A stretch of 64,000 nt of DNA from Costus lasius (GCA_027563935.2 CM050452.1:34480850-34544849); one strand, 5' to 3'. Shown: positions 45,124 through 56,602, numbered from the stretch's first letter. Made by a program: numbers and translations. Notes: generated by a model not told the origin, from the letters alone.

Positions 45124-46928
45124 CAACGTTAATGCTTGCTTATATGATTGCTTCATGTTGTGTGATCCATGTTTTAAATCTATAGATCTAGAGTTAACAA
45201 CATGCGAATTTACATGTTACATTGTTTCATGCCGAAACATGCTTTTGTTATCTTGCTTGTTGGCGCATCTAGGTTTTATTAAAAATCCTTATTACATGCG
45301 CGCTCCAAATAGATCTAAGCCCATACTTTAAACCCTTAGACGGGTTACTAGGGTTGAAGTCATCCCCTAGGTTGGATCCAACAGTCTGATCAGACTATCT
45401 GACAGCCTGAATGGGTCGACCAGTTAGCACCTTGGCGCAAGCCTATGGTGGCTATAGGTCGACTGCAGACAGGTGTGTAGCGATGTCTGATTGAGACAAC
45501 TTATGAACGCACCTGAGTTAGGCCCGGGGTCACGCCCGTTTGCCAGACCTCAGTGTGGATGTTCAGCCCTGGCGCATGCATAGTTGACCTTATGGTCGAC
45601 GCAAGTCAGTTAGGACTTGGTGCATGCAAGGGCAGTGGATCTAACTAGGTTGGATGAGTGGATCCCTAGTAATGGACCGTTGTAAGGTTGTAGGGCAAAT
45701 AAGGAAAATTAAAATTGATCCTATGGGGTTTTCAAAAATTTTAATTTTTATGATGGATCACATGGTTATTGAATGATGCATTTGCTTGTTTATTTAGTCT
45801 TATGTGGGCTGCTCATATTATTTGTGTGCTGTGCTGGGGCCTGCGTGCCTGGGAATATTGATTGTAAATTAATTTTGTTTTTGTGATCTGCGAATCACTG
45901 TTTAATTAATTTATAAATGTAAGTGACCTGCGTGTCACTCTTGTCTAGATAGTTAAATTTGTAATTTAATTAGACAAGAGCACAAAGCACACATGGCATT
46001 GGCGCATGCAATAGTGGCTTGACCAGGTGGGAGGTCCAGGGTTCGACTCTGGGACCAGGCGCATTTTCCCTGGTAGGCGCACCTGAGCTGCAGATGGCGC
46101 TTGGGCCCTGGTTTGGGCCAGATGAGCAGCAAAAGACCCATGAAGAGCAAGTGAAGACTTAAGTTAGGTTAAGATCTCACTAGGGCTATGGGCTTTTACC
46201 ACATAAGATTCATGCTTTCTTTTATTGATGAATATTAGAATTGCATGATTAAATTATCTTCTGCTATCACCATAGGAATTGCATGATAGGCATGAAGATA
46301 AAAAGGACCGTTAAAATCCAACGCTTTAATATCAAGCTCGTAAGCCTTCTGACGCGAAACCTCACTGTTCTGATTATCGTTGGAGCCGTGTTGTACCCAC
46401 TCAGTGGGCACGTCCATCTATCTTCAGAGGGTGTGGGATTACATCTGTGTGTTACAGAGTAGGGATTTATCCCTTCTCGTTGCTCAGCATAGCACACGGT
46501 GGTCCAGGGAGTAGGTCGGGTCAGCTTGACCGTGTTGGCTACATATGTGGAGCATATGGTAGCACATGGAGGCAGCCATCTGTGGGGTCAGAGATTGTGT
46601 TGTACCAACTCAGTTGGCACAGTCTGCTGGACTGCCCAGATGAAGGGGAATCGCACGGGTTGGCGATCGGCAGGGACTGCCTACCAGAAACTAGTGCTTG
46701 TACTCTCTGTGCATCTTATCTCGCCTGAGCGGGACGCGGAGACCAAGTATGAAATCTGGATCCCATCTCACTAAAAGAGTATTACTCTTTCGGGCTGTTT
46801 TGCTGGATTTTTCACGCCTGATAAAATAGTGAGAAAAAGAATCTTTCTTAAGTCCTGATTGATTCTTATACATTGATACTGACCTTGCTGTTCTTGCATT
46901 GTTGTAGATACCTGCAGCAACGAACACC
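45124..46928 (+). other. Copia E untranslated leader
   Basis: No gene. In order it contains a 14-bp palindrome AGTCTGATCAGACT (45383-45396), a tRNA-like block with B-box-like GGTTCGACTC (46040-46049), two related palindromic units (CCCACTCAGTGGG within 46388-46412, CCAACTCAGTTGG within 46597-46621), and the hairpin AAAGAGT/ACTCTTT (46774-46790). The ATG at 46929 matches the conserved gag start. Confidence 0.75.
45994..46062 (+). other. tRNA-like block in copia E leader
   Basis: Contains GGAGGTCCAGGGTTCGACTC, which resembles the T-arm/B box of tRNA-derived SINEs, with an upstream stretch (GCAATAGTGGCTTG) faintly like an A box. It is present in A and B but absent from C and D. It is not a complete tRNA gene. 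Confidence 0.5.
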
Positions 46929-49900
46929 ATGAACTTCAATGTGCGATCCCTACTGGAAAGGGAGAAGTTTGCTGGGCCGAACTTCTCTGACTGGTTTGGA
47001 CACCTTAAGATCGTTCTTAAGGCAGAGAGGAAACTGTATGTCCTCGAGACGGCGATACCGCCGCAGCCCGCTCCGAACGCCGCGAGGGCGGTTCGGGAAG
47101 CCTATGAAAAGCACGTCAATGATAGCATTGATGTCGCTTGCCTGATGCTAGCGTCTATGACGCCACCGCTGCAGCGTCAGCATGAGGATATGTCTGCTAT
47201 AGACATGATAGCGAACCTCAAGATGCTGTATGCTGCACAGGCGAGGACTGAACGCTATAATTTGACAAAGCTCTTCTTTCAGAGCAAACTGGCTGAAGGG
47301 AGCCCAGTGGGAGCTCACGTGCTCAAGATGATTGGGCACAAGGAGGCTCTAGAGAAACTGGGGCATACCATCAACCAGGAGCTTGCTGTGGACATTATTC
47401 TACAGTCTCTCCCGCCTTCATTCGACGCGTTCATTATTAATTTTAATATGAACAAAATCGATTGTACTCCGGCAGAGCTGCTGAATATGCTCTTGACCAC
47501 TGAGGAGACTCTGAAGGGTAAGCCTTCAACCTCTGTCTTGATGGTTCCTTCCAGGAACAAGAAGAAGGGGAAGAAGGGCAAGGCCCCGGTCAAGAATTAC
47601 AGCAAGGCTCTGAAGCAGAAGGTGAAGCGGTCCAAGGAATACAGGTGTTTCCACTGTGGCCAGCTGGGTCACTGGAAAAAGGACTGTAAAGCGCTCCAAG
47701 GAGATAAGAGGGGAAGCTTTGCTTCTGGCTCAGGTATATTCGTGACTGAAGTCATGTTTTCTTCTTCTATATCATGGGTGTTGGACACTGCATGTGGAGT
47801 TCACATTTGTTCAAATGTACAGGAACTCAAGAGAAGAAGGCAGGTGGGACAGCATGAGGTGGACCTACGCGTTGGAAACGGGGCACGGGTTGCTGCTGTT
47901 GCTGTAGGAGACTACTTTATTTCTTTACCATCTGGACTTGTATTGGAACTAAACAGTTGTTATTTTGTTCCCAGTATAACTAAAAATATTATCTCCATTC
48001 CTGCTCTTGTCAGGAAGGGATTTTCCTTTGAATGCAATATTTCAAAGTGTATTTTATCTTTTGATAATATTGTTTATGCAACTGGTTCAATTAACAATGG
48101 GTTATACATGTTGGACATGGAATGTTCGATACAGCAAATTGATATTAAGAAAGCCAAGTATGCTGATGACAGCACCTTGCTATGGCATAGTCGTTTAGGC
48201 CATATTAACGAGAAACGCATTAAGCGGTTGCATGATCATGGACTGCTGGGATCATTCTCCTATAGGGAGATTGATACATGCAAAGCTTGTTTGATGGGCA
48301 AAATGACGAAGTCACCTTTTCCTCACAAAGGTCAAAGGGCTTCAGGTTTACTTGACCTTATACACAGTGATGTGTGTGGGCCTTTTAGTAAACATGCCAG
48401 AGGTGGCTATCAATACTTCATTACCTTTACTGATGATTTCAGTAGATATGGGTATGTCTATCTGATGAGACATAAGAGTGAATCTTTTGACAAGTTCAAA
48501 GAGTTCAAAAATGAAGTACAGAATCAGCTAGGCCGAAATATCAAGGCACTTCGCTCAGATCGAGGTGGTGAATACCTAAGTCATGCATTCACTGACTATC
48601 TAAAGGAGTGTGGGATTATCTCACAGCTCACTCCACCAGGAACACCGCAATGGAATGGTGTGTCCGAGAGGAGAAATAGAACGTTACTTGATATGGTTCG
48701 TTCTATGATGAGTCAGGCTACTCTACCCTACTCCTTTTGGGGTTTTGCACTGGAAACAGCTGCAAAGGTACTAAACCGAGTGCCATCCAAGGCAGTTTCA
48801 AAGACGCCATATGAGTTATGGTATGGGAAACAGCCAAGCTTGACATTTATCAGGATCTGGGGCTGCGAGGCTTATGTCAAAAAGCTCGCCTCTGGGAAAC
48901 TAGAGAGCAGATCTGACAAATGTATCTTTGTCGGTTACCCTAAGGAAACTAAGGGTTATTATTTCTACGATCCCAAAGAGAACAAGGTTTTTGTTGCTCG
49001 GACGGCCATATTTCTTGAGAAGGAGTTTCTTCTGCAAGAGGCCAGTGGGAGAGAAATAAAGCTGGATGAGAATCCAGAAGAAGGACAAAGTGACCAAGCA
49101 CAGTTGGATGAGCCTGAGCCGGTAGAACAGGTTATTGAACAACCTGAGGCTCAGATATCACGGGAACCGCGAAGATCGGGTAGGATCCGTCGACAGCTTG
49201 AGCGCTATGACGGAGTCTACATCATTGATAATGATGAACCCCTTACTTATGCGGATGCGGTCAGTGGACCGGAATCAGCGAGATGGCTTGAAGCTATGCG
49301 CGCCGAGATGGACTCCATGTCAGATAACCAAGTTTGGGATTTGGTTGATCCGCCTCCGGGAGTTATCCCTATAGGCTGTAAATGGATCTTCAAGAAGAAG
49401 ATTGACATGGATGGTAACGTAATTACCTATAAAGGCAGGCTAGTTGCGAAAGGTTTCAAACAAATCTACGGGATAGATTATGATGAAACTTTCTCACCTG
49501 TAGCCATGTTTAAGTCTATTCGGATTCTTTTCGCGATAGCTGCATATTATGATTATGAGATCTGGCAGATGGATGTGAAAACAGCTTTCCTGAATGGAAA
49601 TCTGGATGAGGATGTGTATATGACACAACCAGAAGGTTTCACTAATCCAGCAGATCGTCATAAGATATGCAAGTTAAAGAAGTCCATTTATGGACTTAAA
49701 CAAGCATCCAGAAGCTGGAATATTCGTTTTGATGAATCAGTTACTGAATTTGGTTTCATCAAGAACGAGGATGACCCGTGCGTATATAAGAGGTTTAGTG
49801 GGAGCGTGATTACTTTTCTAGTCCTCTACGTCGATGACATCTTGATCATTGGAAATGACATTCCTGAAATGCATGCTGTTAAGGCATGGCTGAGGAAATG

Positions 49901-50810
49901 TTTCCAGATGAAAGATTTAGGAGAAGCAGCCTATGTGTTAGGTGTGAAGATCTACCGGGATAGATCTAAGAGGCTTCTCGGGCTGTGCCAGAGTACTTAC
50001 ATCGATAAGGTCCTGGAGAGATTTCACTTAGAGAATTCTAAGAAAGGATATCTTCCAGTCAGACATGATCTGAATCTTTCGAAGAGTCAGTGTCCACAAA
50101 CACAGACTGAGAAAGATGAAATGGACAATACGCCTTATGCTTCGGCTATTGGATCCATTATGTATGCGATGTTGTGTACTCGCCCAGACGTCGCTTACGG
50201 GTTAAGCGTGACCAGTCGTTACCAGAGTAATCCAGGTATGGCGCACTGGATTGCAGTCAAGAACATTTTAAAATATCTGCGGAGGACCAAAGATATGTTC
50301 TTGATATATGGTGGTCAGGAAGAACTCAGTATTGAAGGATATACTGACGCTTCGTTCCAGTCTGACCAGGATGATTTCCGATCGCAATCAGGCTATGTTT
50401 TTAGCTTGAATGGAGGTGCAGTGGTGTGGAAGAGTTTCAAACAGTCAACTGTTGCTGATTCCACAACAGAAGCCGAGTATGTTGCAGCCTCGGAAGCATC
50501 CAAGGAGGCAGTGTGGATTCGTAAGTTCGTGAGAGAACTTGGTGTCGTTCCTTCGAGTGCAGATCCTTTGGTTATCTTCTGTGATAACACTGGAGCAATC
50601 GCACAAGCAAAGGAACCACGGTCGCACCAGAAGTCCAAGCACATACAGAGACGGTTTCATTTGATCAGGGAGATCATAGATCGTGGCGAGATCAAAATCT
50701 GCAAGGTTCATACAGATGACAATCTGGCAGACCCGCTTACCAAGCCTCTGGCGCAGCAGAAGCATGAGAAGCACTGTAATAATATGGGTTTGAGATTTCT
50801 CAACCATTAG
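46929..50810 (+). CDS. Copia E gag-pol polyprotein, intact
   Basis: An open frame of 1293 residues, one fewer than C and D because a serine is missing before the protease. Domains in order: gag (starts MNFNVRSLL), zinc knuckle CFHCGQLGHWKKDC at about 240-253, protease site D-T-A at about 286-288, GAG-pre-integrase zinc domain, integrase D481/D544/E580, RT with YVDD at about 967-970, and RNase H with TDAS and EAE motifs. It ends LRFLNH 20 bases before the 3' LTR, with the polypurine tract between. No lesion is seen, so together with matching LTRs it could encode active machinery able to serve the broken copies A and B. Confidence 0.95.
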   Translation: MNFNVRSLLEREKFAGPNFSDWFGHLKIVLKAERKLYVLETAIPPQPAPNAARAVREAYEKHVNDSIDVACLMLASMTPPLQRQHEDMSAIDMIANLKMLYAAQARTERYNLTKLFFQSKLAEGSPVGAHVLKMIGHKEALEKLGHTINQELAVDIILQSLPPSFDAFIINFNMNKIDCTPAELLNMLLTTEETLKGKPSTSVLMVPSRNKKKGKKGKAPVKNYSKALKQKVKRSKEYRCFHCGQLGHWKKDCKALQGDKRGSFASGSGIFVTEVMFSSSISWVLDTACGVHICSNVQELKRRRQVGQHEVDLRVGNGARVAAVAVGDYFISLPSGLVLELNSCYFVPSITKNIISIPALVRKGFSFECNISKCILSFDNIVYATGSINNGLYMLDMECSIQQIDIKKAKYADDSTLLWHSRLGHINEKRIKRLHDHGLLGSFSYREIDTCKACLMGKMTKSPFPHKGQRASGLLDLIHSDVCGPFSKHARGGYQYFITFTDDFSRYGYVYLMRHKSESFDKFKEFKNEVQNQLGRNIKALRSDRGGEYLSHAFTDYLKECGIISQLTPPGTPQWNGVSERRNRTLLDMVRSMMSQATLPYSFWGFALETAAKVLNRVPSKAVSKTPYELWYGKQPSLTFIRIWGCEAYVKKLASGKLESRSDKCIFVGYPKETKGYYFYDPKENKVFVARTAIFLEKEFLLQEASGREIKLDENPEEGQSDQAQLDEPEPVEQVIEQPEAQISREPRRSGRIRRQLERYDGVYIIDNDEPLTYADAVSGPESARWLEAMRAEMDSMSDNQVWDLVDPPPGVIPIGCKWIFKKKIDMDGNVITYKGRLVAKGFKQIYGIDYDETFSPVAMFKSIRILFAIAAYYDYEIWQMDVKTAFLNGNLDEDVYMTQPEGFTNPADRHKICKLKKSIYGLKQASRSWNIRFDESVTEFGFIKNEDDPCVYKRFSGSVITFLVLYVDDILIIGNDIPEMHAVKAWLRKCFQMKDLGEAAYVLGVKIYRDRSKRLLGLCQSTYIDKVLERFHLENSKKGYLPVRHDLNLSKSQCPQTQTEKDEMDNTPYASAIGSIMYAMLCTRPDVAYGLSVTSRYQSNPGMAHWIAVKNILKYLRRTKDMFLIYGGQEELSIEGYTDASFQSDQDDFRSQSGYVFSLNGGAVVWKSFKQSTVADSTTEAEYVAASEASKEAVWIRKFVRELGVVPSSADPLVIFCDNTGAIAQAKEPRSHQKSKHIQRRFHLIREIIDRGEIKICKVHTDDNLADPLTKPLAQQKHEKHCNNMGLRFLNH

Positions 50811-50813
50811 ATT

Positions 50814-50830
50814 AAGTGCAAGTGGGAGAT
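50814..50830 (+). other. Polypurine tract of copia E
   Basis: AAGTGCAAGTGGGAGAT directly before the 3' LTR. Confidence 0.88.
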
Positions 50831-52533
50831 TATTGGGGTATGCCCTTAAGGCTAATGTTTGAGGCCTATGGGAATGTATCAGTATCATGTAATAAACTGT
50901 TATGTTTAAAGGCATGGTTGTTATTCAGTTAGCTACATTGTCTGCTGCAATATATGTTCTTCTGAATAATGTCTCAAAGCTATTCAGCTGGGCTGACATG
51001 CTATTATGTCCTTAGTCGATATATCTTGGTGAACATGAGACAGCCTTGATATTGTTAAGACTAATATGTGTTCTAATCTTATAGGATGCTTCGAGCATGG
51101 AATAAGATGTAGACTCATGGGTACATGGGATGTACTGGACAGACCCTACTAGGATGTTCAATTGTTTGTCACAATGTGAATATTCCTTGATTAAGACAAG
51201 TGGCACATTTCCTCTGACTTGAGATCACTTGTGTTTCTAAATGATAATTGTCATTGTTTTGAGGTAGTTCAATATCATTTGAAACATAATGATTATAGAC
51301 TATCTTGGATGATGAGCTTGAGTCAGGTTAGGGCACTAATGATAGACATAGGATTGCCGTCTCCTTGTTTAAGGAGTGTGATGTTCTAAAGGGGCCCCCT
51401 GGATGAGATGATTGAGAAAAGAGTATGGCCATACCCAGGTGACTATGTTCATCTGATCTAATCATGCTCATCATATTGGAGTTACGAGCTTGACAGGCTT
51501 GTCCAATAAGAACATCCAGTGGCAAAGGAAATATGTATGCTTTGTGAAATGATTCACACTTGTGCTATGTTTTGGGTGTAGTCTTGGAAGACTCTTTCCT
51601 CTATATCGGGAGACAGTGATGTGTTGCTAGATACCCCTCACTGATCGTGATAATGAGAATTATCGTTACCGACATTTAAAGGAAACCCTCAGGGTCGCAC
51701 AATTTGATGATATGGCTTACTTAAGTCAGATCGTGTGGACTGAATTGTTTAGGTTCAGTTTAAAGGGATTTAATCTCTGATTGTGAGTGAGATCTAGTCT
51801 GATCATGTTTGATTGATTAGGGCTTTAGATCGGTAAGCTTCGATCGAGAGATTAGATGCCAGATCGGTCAGATCAGGGGCATCGAAGAGATTGACGGTTA
51901 GATCTGAAGCCTTAGGGTTTATTTAAGATCTAGACCATATTGCTTGGTTTAATTGGTCTTGGACCAAACCGAAGTGAACCCGCTCATTGGTTGAGCGCAT
52001 GGTTCAAGTGATGTGGCATTAGCGATTGGGTAAACCCAAGAGCGCATGTTGAGAAGTGGATGCTATTTTTGGATAGCACTTCTACTAATCGTGGCCATGA
52101 CTCACGATTGCCACACTTCACGCTTCCCCCTCTCTTTGTTCGTCGCCAACGCTTGGCTTAGACGTGACAACCTCTCGGCTAGAGAAGAGGAGGACGACAA
52201 AAGGAAACTCAAGCAAGACGATCTTTTTTTTCCTTTCCCTTTCCATTCGACAAAGGCTTCTTGGAACCTTGCTAGCACAAGGAGCACCAAGGAAAGTAGG
52301 CGACACCAATTGTGTGCGTCACCTTAGGAGAAGGCTCGCTTGCGCCTTTCCTTCCAAGTCTTCATCCAACGCAAATGGCTATGGTATGAATTCAAGTTTA
52401 CTTAAGTTGATCATATATCATGCAATAGATTCTTTCAAACCCTTTATTCCGCTGCAAAGTTTTATGCGCCACATGACTAGGGTTTTTGCTCCCCCTAGAA
52501 GGGGACCCCCCTTACTCTTAAGGGGTACTTTCA
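50831..52533 (+). repeat. Copia E 3' LTR
   Basis: 1703 bp. Starts TATTGGGGT where the 5' LTR has TGTTGGGGT, and ends CTTTCA followed by AACTC. Otherwise identical to the 5' LTR by eye. Confidence 0.95.
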
Positions 52534-52682
52534 AACTCTCCCCCATCCTAGAGTTTACAAAAACAAAACATAGGAAAAATATCACAGCCAATGATTTTAT
52601 TTAAATCAAGAATAAAATATCACAGTCAATGATTTAAATCAAGAATAGTACTTACAAGAAATTAAAATTCTTGGATCTTACA
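52534..52682 (-). repeat. Gypsy F 3' LTR, right part
   Basis: Resumes with the second copy of AACTC and ends GGATCTTACA, the complement of the LTR start TGTAAGATCC. Confidence 0.92.
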
Positions 52683-52696
52683 TCCCTCCCTCCTTA
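52683..52696 (-). other. Polypurine tract of gypsy F
   Basis: The minus strand reads AAGGAGGGAGGGA directly before the LTR start TGTAAGATCC. Confidence 0.85.
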
Positions 52697-52807
52697 TAAA
52701 GCTTTAGTCCTCTAAAGCTCAACATTCATATCATCAAAAAGATAAGCATACAGCCTCCTCATATCAGCTTCAGTCTCCCAGGTCGCCTCCTCAACCGACT
52801 GATTTCC
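52697..52807 (-). other. Gypsy F pol tail beyond a nonsense codon
   Basis: In the same frame as pol, after a TAG that stands where chromodomains usually have tryptophan, the sequence still reads a chromodomain-like end (NQSVEEATWETEADMRRLY). So the stop at 52808-52810 is premature and removes roughly the last 30 residues. Confidence 0.75.
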
Positions 52808-55800
52808 CTAGATAACCTTTACCAAAGGTATAGACTTGTTCCTCAGAACTTTATCCTTTCTATCCACAATCCGGAGAGGTCTTTCCTCAAAGGTCAAATC
52901 ACTCTGAATCTGAAGAGGTTCCAACTCCAATACATGAGATGGATCAGGATGATATTTCCTCAAAGCAGAAACATGGAATACATTATGCACATGTTCCAAA
53001 GCAGGAGGTAAAGCTAACCTGTAAGCCACTGGACCAACTCTCTCAATAATGTCAAAAGGGCCTACAAACCTCGGGCTCAGCTTTCCTTTCTTGCCAAACC
53101 GCATAACACCCTTAGTAGGTGACACCTTTAAGAAAACATGATCCCCTACCATAAACTCTAGGGAACGACGACGGTCATCAGCATAACTCTTCTGTCTGTC
53201 CCGAGAAATCTTCAGTTTATCCTGAATCTCTCTGACCTTATCAGTAGTCTCCTGTACTGCATCAGATCTCAAAATCAATCTATCACCGGTTTCCTCCCAA
53301 CACAAGGGAGTCCTACACCTTCTCCCATACAAAGCCTCATAAGGAGCCATCTGAATACTGGAGTGGAAGCTATTATTATAGGTGAACTCTATCAAAGGTA
53401 GATCCCGGTCCCACTCAGAACTCCAATCAACCACATAAGCTCTCAACAGGTCTTCTAGAGTCTGGATAGTACGTTCCGTCTGGCCATCAGACTGAGGATG
53501 GTATGCTGTACTAAAACTCAACTTAGTACCCAAACCCTCCTGTAAGCTCTTCCAAAACCTGGACAGAAACCGAGAGTCCCTATAAGACACAATATCAACA
53601 GGCACTCCATGCAGTCTGACTATCTCATCAATATACAACCTAGCCAGTCTCTCTAAAGGATAAGTCATCTTGATCGGGAGAAAGTGGGCTGATTTAGTGA
53701 GTCTATCAACAATCACCCAAATAGCATCATGACCCAATCTGGTTCTGGGCAAACCACATACAAAGTCCATACTGATGCATTCCCACTTCCACTCAGGAAT
53801 AGGAAGGGGCTGCAACAAACCACCAGGCTTCTGGTGTTCAGCCTTTACAGTCTGACAGGTTAAACACCTAGAGACAAAATCGATTACCTCTTTCCTCATA
53901 CCCGGCCACCAAAAACTCTTCTTGAGGTCCTGATACATCTTAGTCACGCCAGGGTGTAGAGAATATTTGGAGTTATGGCTATCCTCCAGTATTTCTTTTC
54001 TCAAGCTCGGTTCCTCAGGGACACACACCCTTCCACGGAACCGAAGAACACCATCATCAGACAAGCTAAAATCCTGAACTGTACCCGCAACCAAACTATC
54101 CTTGATCTGAGTTAATCTCGGATCCACAGACTGCTGATCTCTGATCTTCTGCAACAAAATAGACTGTACTCTGAGGAAAGCCACATAACCCGACTGAACT
54201 CTAGGAGAAACACTGATCCTGAGATCTCTGAACTCCTGCAGTAACTGCCACTCACTGACCCGTAGTGCCGCTACTGAAGTAACTGGATGTCTGCTCAGTG
54301 CATCAGCCACTACATTGGCCTTTCCAGCCTGATACTGAATAGCGAAGTCATAGTCTTTGATCAACTCCATCCATCTTCTCTGTCTCATGTTCAACTCCTT
54401 CTGAGTGAAGATGTACTTGAGACTCTGGTGGTCAGTGAACAGATCAAACTCCTGACCCAACAAATAGTGACGCCATATTTTCAGAGCAAAGACTACGGCC
54501 GCCAACTCTAAGTCATGAGTAGGGTAGTTCAACTCATACTCCTTCAGTTGTCTCGAAGCATAGGCTACCACATTACCCTTCTGCATCAAGACACAACCCA
54601 ACCCCTTGCCTGAAGCATCCGTATAGACGGTAAACCTTTCCCCATCACTAGGAATAATGAGGATCGGTGTACTAGTCAACCTTCTCTTCAGCTCTTGAAA
54701 GCTCTCTTCACACTTGTCATCCCAATTAAACTTGGCCTCTTTTCTGGTCAATTTAGTTAAAGGACCCGCCAGCTTGGAGAATCCCTCAACAAACCTCCGG
54801 TAATAACCTGCTAGACCCAGGAAACTTCTGATCTCAGTAGCACTAGTCGGTCTTCCCCAATTAAGGATGGCTTGCACCTTAACTGGATCCACAGACACTC
54901 CCTGACCAGAAATCACATGCCCAAGGAAGCTGATCTTTTCTAGCCAAAACTCACACTTACTGGCCTTGGCATATAATCGGTTTTTCCTTAGGATCTCCAG
55001 CACTCTGCACAAGTCACTGACATGATCCGAAGTAGTCCGAGAGTACACCAAGATATCATCTATGAAGACTACCACACAAGAATCAAGCAATTCATGAAAT
55101 ACCCTGTTCATCAAATCCATGAAGACAGCAGGTGCATTCGTCAGTCCAAAAGGCATAACTAGAAATTCAAAATGCCCATACCTGGTCCTGAAAGCAGTCT
55201 TAAATATATCCTCATCCTTGACCCTAAGCTGGTAATACCCTGATCTCAGATCAATCTTAGAGAACACTGTAGCCCCCTGTAATTGATCAAATAGATCATC
55301 AATTCTGGGGAGAGGATACCTATTCTTGATAGTCACTTGGTTTAGTTGCCTGTAGTCTATACACATCCTCAGGGTTCCATCCTTTTTCTTTACGAACAGC
55401 ACTGGTGCTCCCCAGGGAGAAGCACTAGGCCGGATGTAACCTTTCTCCAGCAATTCCTCCAGTTGTTTCTTAAGCTCGGCCAGCTCTGAGGTAGCCATGT
55501 GGTAAGGAGCTCTGGAGATAGGTGCAGTACCTGGCACCAACTCAATGCCAAACTCTACCTCTCGAATTGGTGGCAAGCCTGAAAATTCCTCAGAGAACAC
55601 ATCAAGAAACTCTTGCACCACCGCCATCTGAGTCAAATCAGAAGTAGAATCATCTTGCACCTTTACATGTGCAATATAACCCTTACACCCACTAGCAAGT
55701 AACTTTCTGGCCTGCAGGAAAGATATCACATGTGGTCCTTGGTCTGACACTAGACCTCTCACAAAAAGCCGATTCCCATCTAGTAGATTCAAGGTGATTA

Positions 55801-56587
55801 CTTTCTCAAAGCAATCCACAGTGGCATGATGCGAGGATAACCAATCCATACCTAGGATGACATCATAGTCTTGCATGTCTAGAAGGATTAGATCTACAAG
55901 AAACTCATAACCCTCTACATGCACTACACAATCGGCACAAACAGTGTCTGTAGATGACGATTTTCCTAAGGGAGTACTTACAGACACAACATAATCCAGC
56001 ACCTTAGGTAATACAGGTAAACATGCAGCAAATCTAACAGATACAAAAGATAAATTTGCACCAGGGTCAAATAAGATGCGAGCTAACTGATTGAATACAA
56101 ATAAAGTACCTTCCACTACAGATCGGGAAGCCCGTGTATCCTTCTCAGCCACTGCATAAACTCGAGTCTGGACTGTAGGCTTATCCGTGCCTCTCTGCTG
56201 CATCTCAGGCTCTTTGCAGTCTTTGATCATGTGCCCAGGTTTCTTACACCTGAAGCATACACCATTCTTCTTATAACAGTCCCTCATCAGATGTCCTTTG
56301 AGCCCACAATGATGACAAATCCGATCCTCAGTGTTACCGTTCTTTACATCCCTGGACTGCTGCGGTGCATCCCTGGACTGCTGCGGTGCCTTGTGAGAGT
56401 AAGGCTTATACCTGCCCTTCTTGTAATCCTTATGCTTAGGGTACTTCTTACCCTTGCCGCCATCACCAAACTGAGGAGCTGCCGCCTCAGCTGCAGGAAT
56501 CACAGTCATGGTAGCACTAGAACTCCTCTCAGATATGTATCTCTCGATGGTGCGTGCTCGCCCAACAGTCTCAATATAAGTCTCCAA
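52808..56587 (-). pseudogene. Gypsy F pol (protease-RT-RNase H-integrase), with truncated chromodomain
   Basis: 1259 residues from the first Met of the open stretch. Two zinc knuckles ([14 protein letters not shown] from about 91, [14 protein letters not shown] from about 110). Protease site D174-P-G-A, with proline where Ser/Thr is usual, then GMDWL. RT with [11 protein letters not shown] and FIDD at 508-511. RNase H with [10 protein letters not shown] and TDHQSL. Integrase with an HHCC zinc domain (HPG ... CLTCQ), core [12 protein letters not shown], and QTERT. A C-terminal chromodomain region is cut by a stop. RT before integrase makes it gypsy; the integrase and chromodomain fit Tekay/Del. 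It is in frame with the gag open stretch, so the two were one polyprotein. Confidence 0.9.
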
Positions 56588-56602
56588 GTGCTGAGCACCA
56601 AC

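Larger units (their letters stand above)
43407..52533 (+). mobile_element. Copia E, full-length, apparently intact, plus strand
   Basis: Target duplication AACTC flanks it (43402-43406 and 52534-52538). LTRs 43407-45109 and 50831-52533 are both 1703 bp and appear identical except at the first dinucleotide of the 3' LTR (TA instead of TG). The polyprotein is open. The uninterrupted sister site exists in F's other LTR at 59941-59960. It is the only copia in the window on the plus strand. Confidence 0.96.

Noticed and set aside
44622..45132. 130-codon frame in copia E's LTR (repeated at 52164-52604)
   Set aside because: Present in both LTRs, crosses the LTR boundary in each case and changes its C-terminus with the flank.
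46025..46062. A functional tRNA gene in the copia E leader
   Set aside because: Only a B-box-like/T-arm-like segment is convincing; no full cloverleaf or anticodon arm could be drawn.
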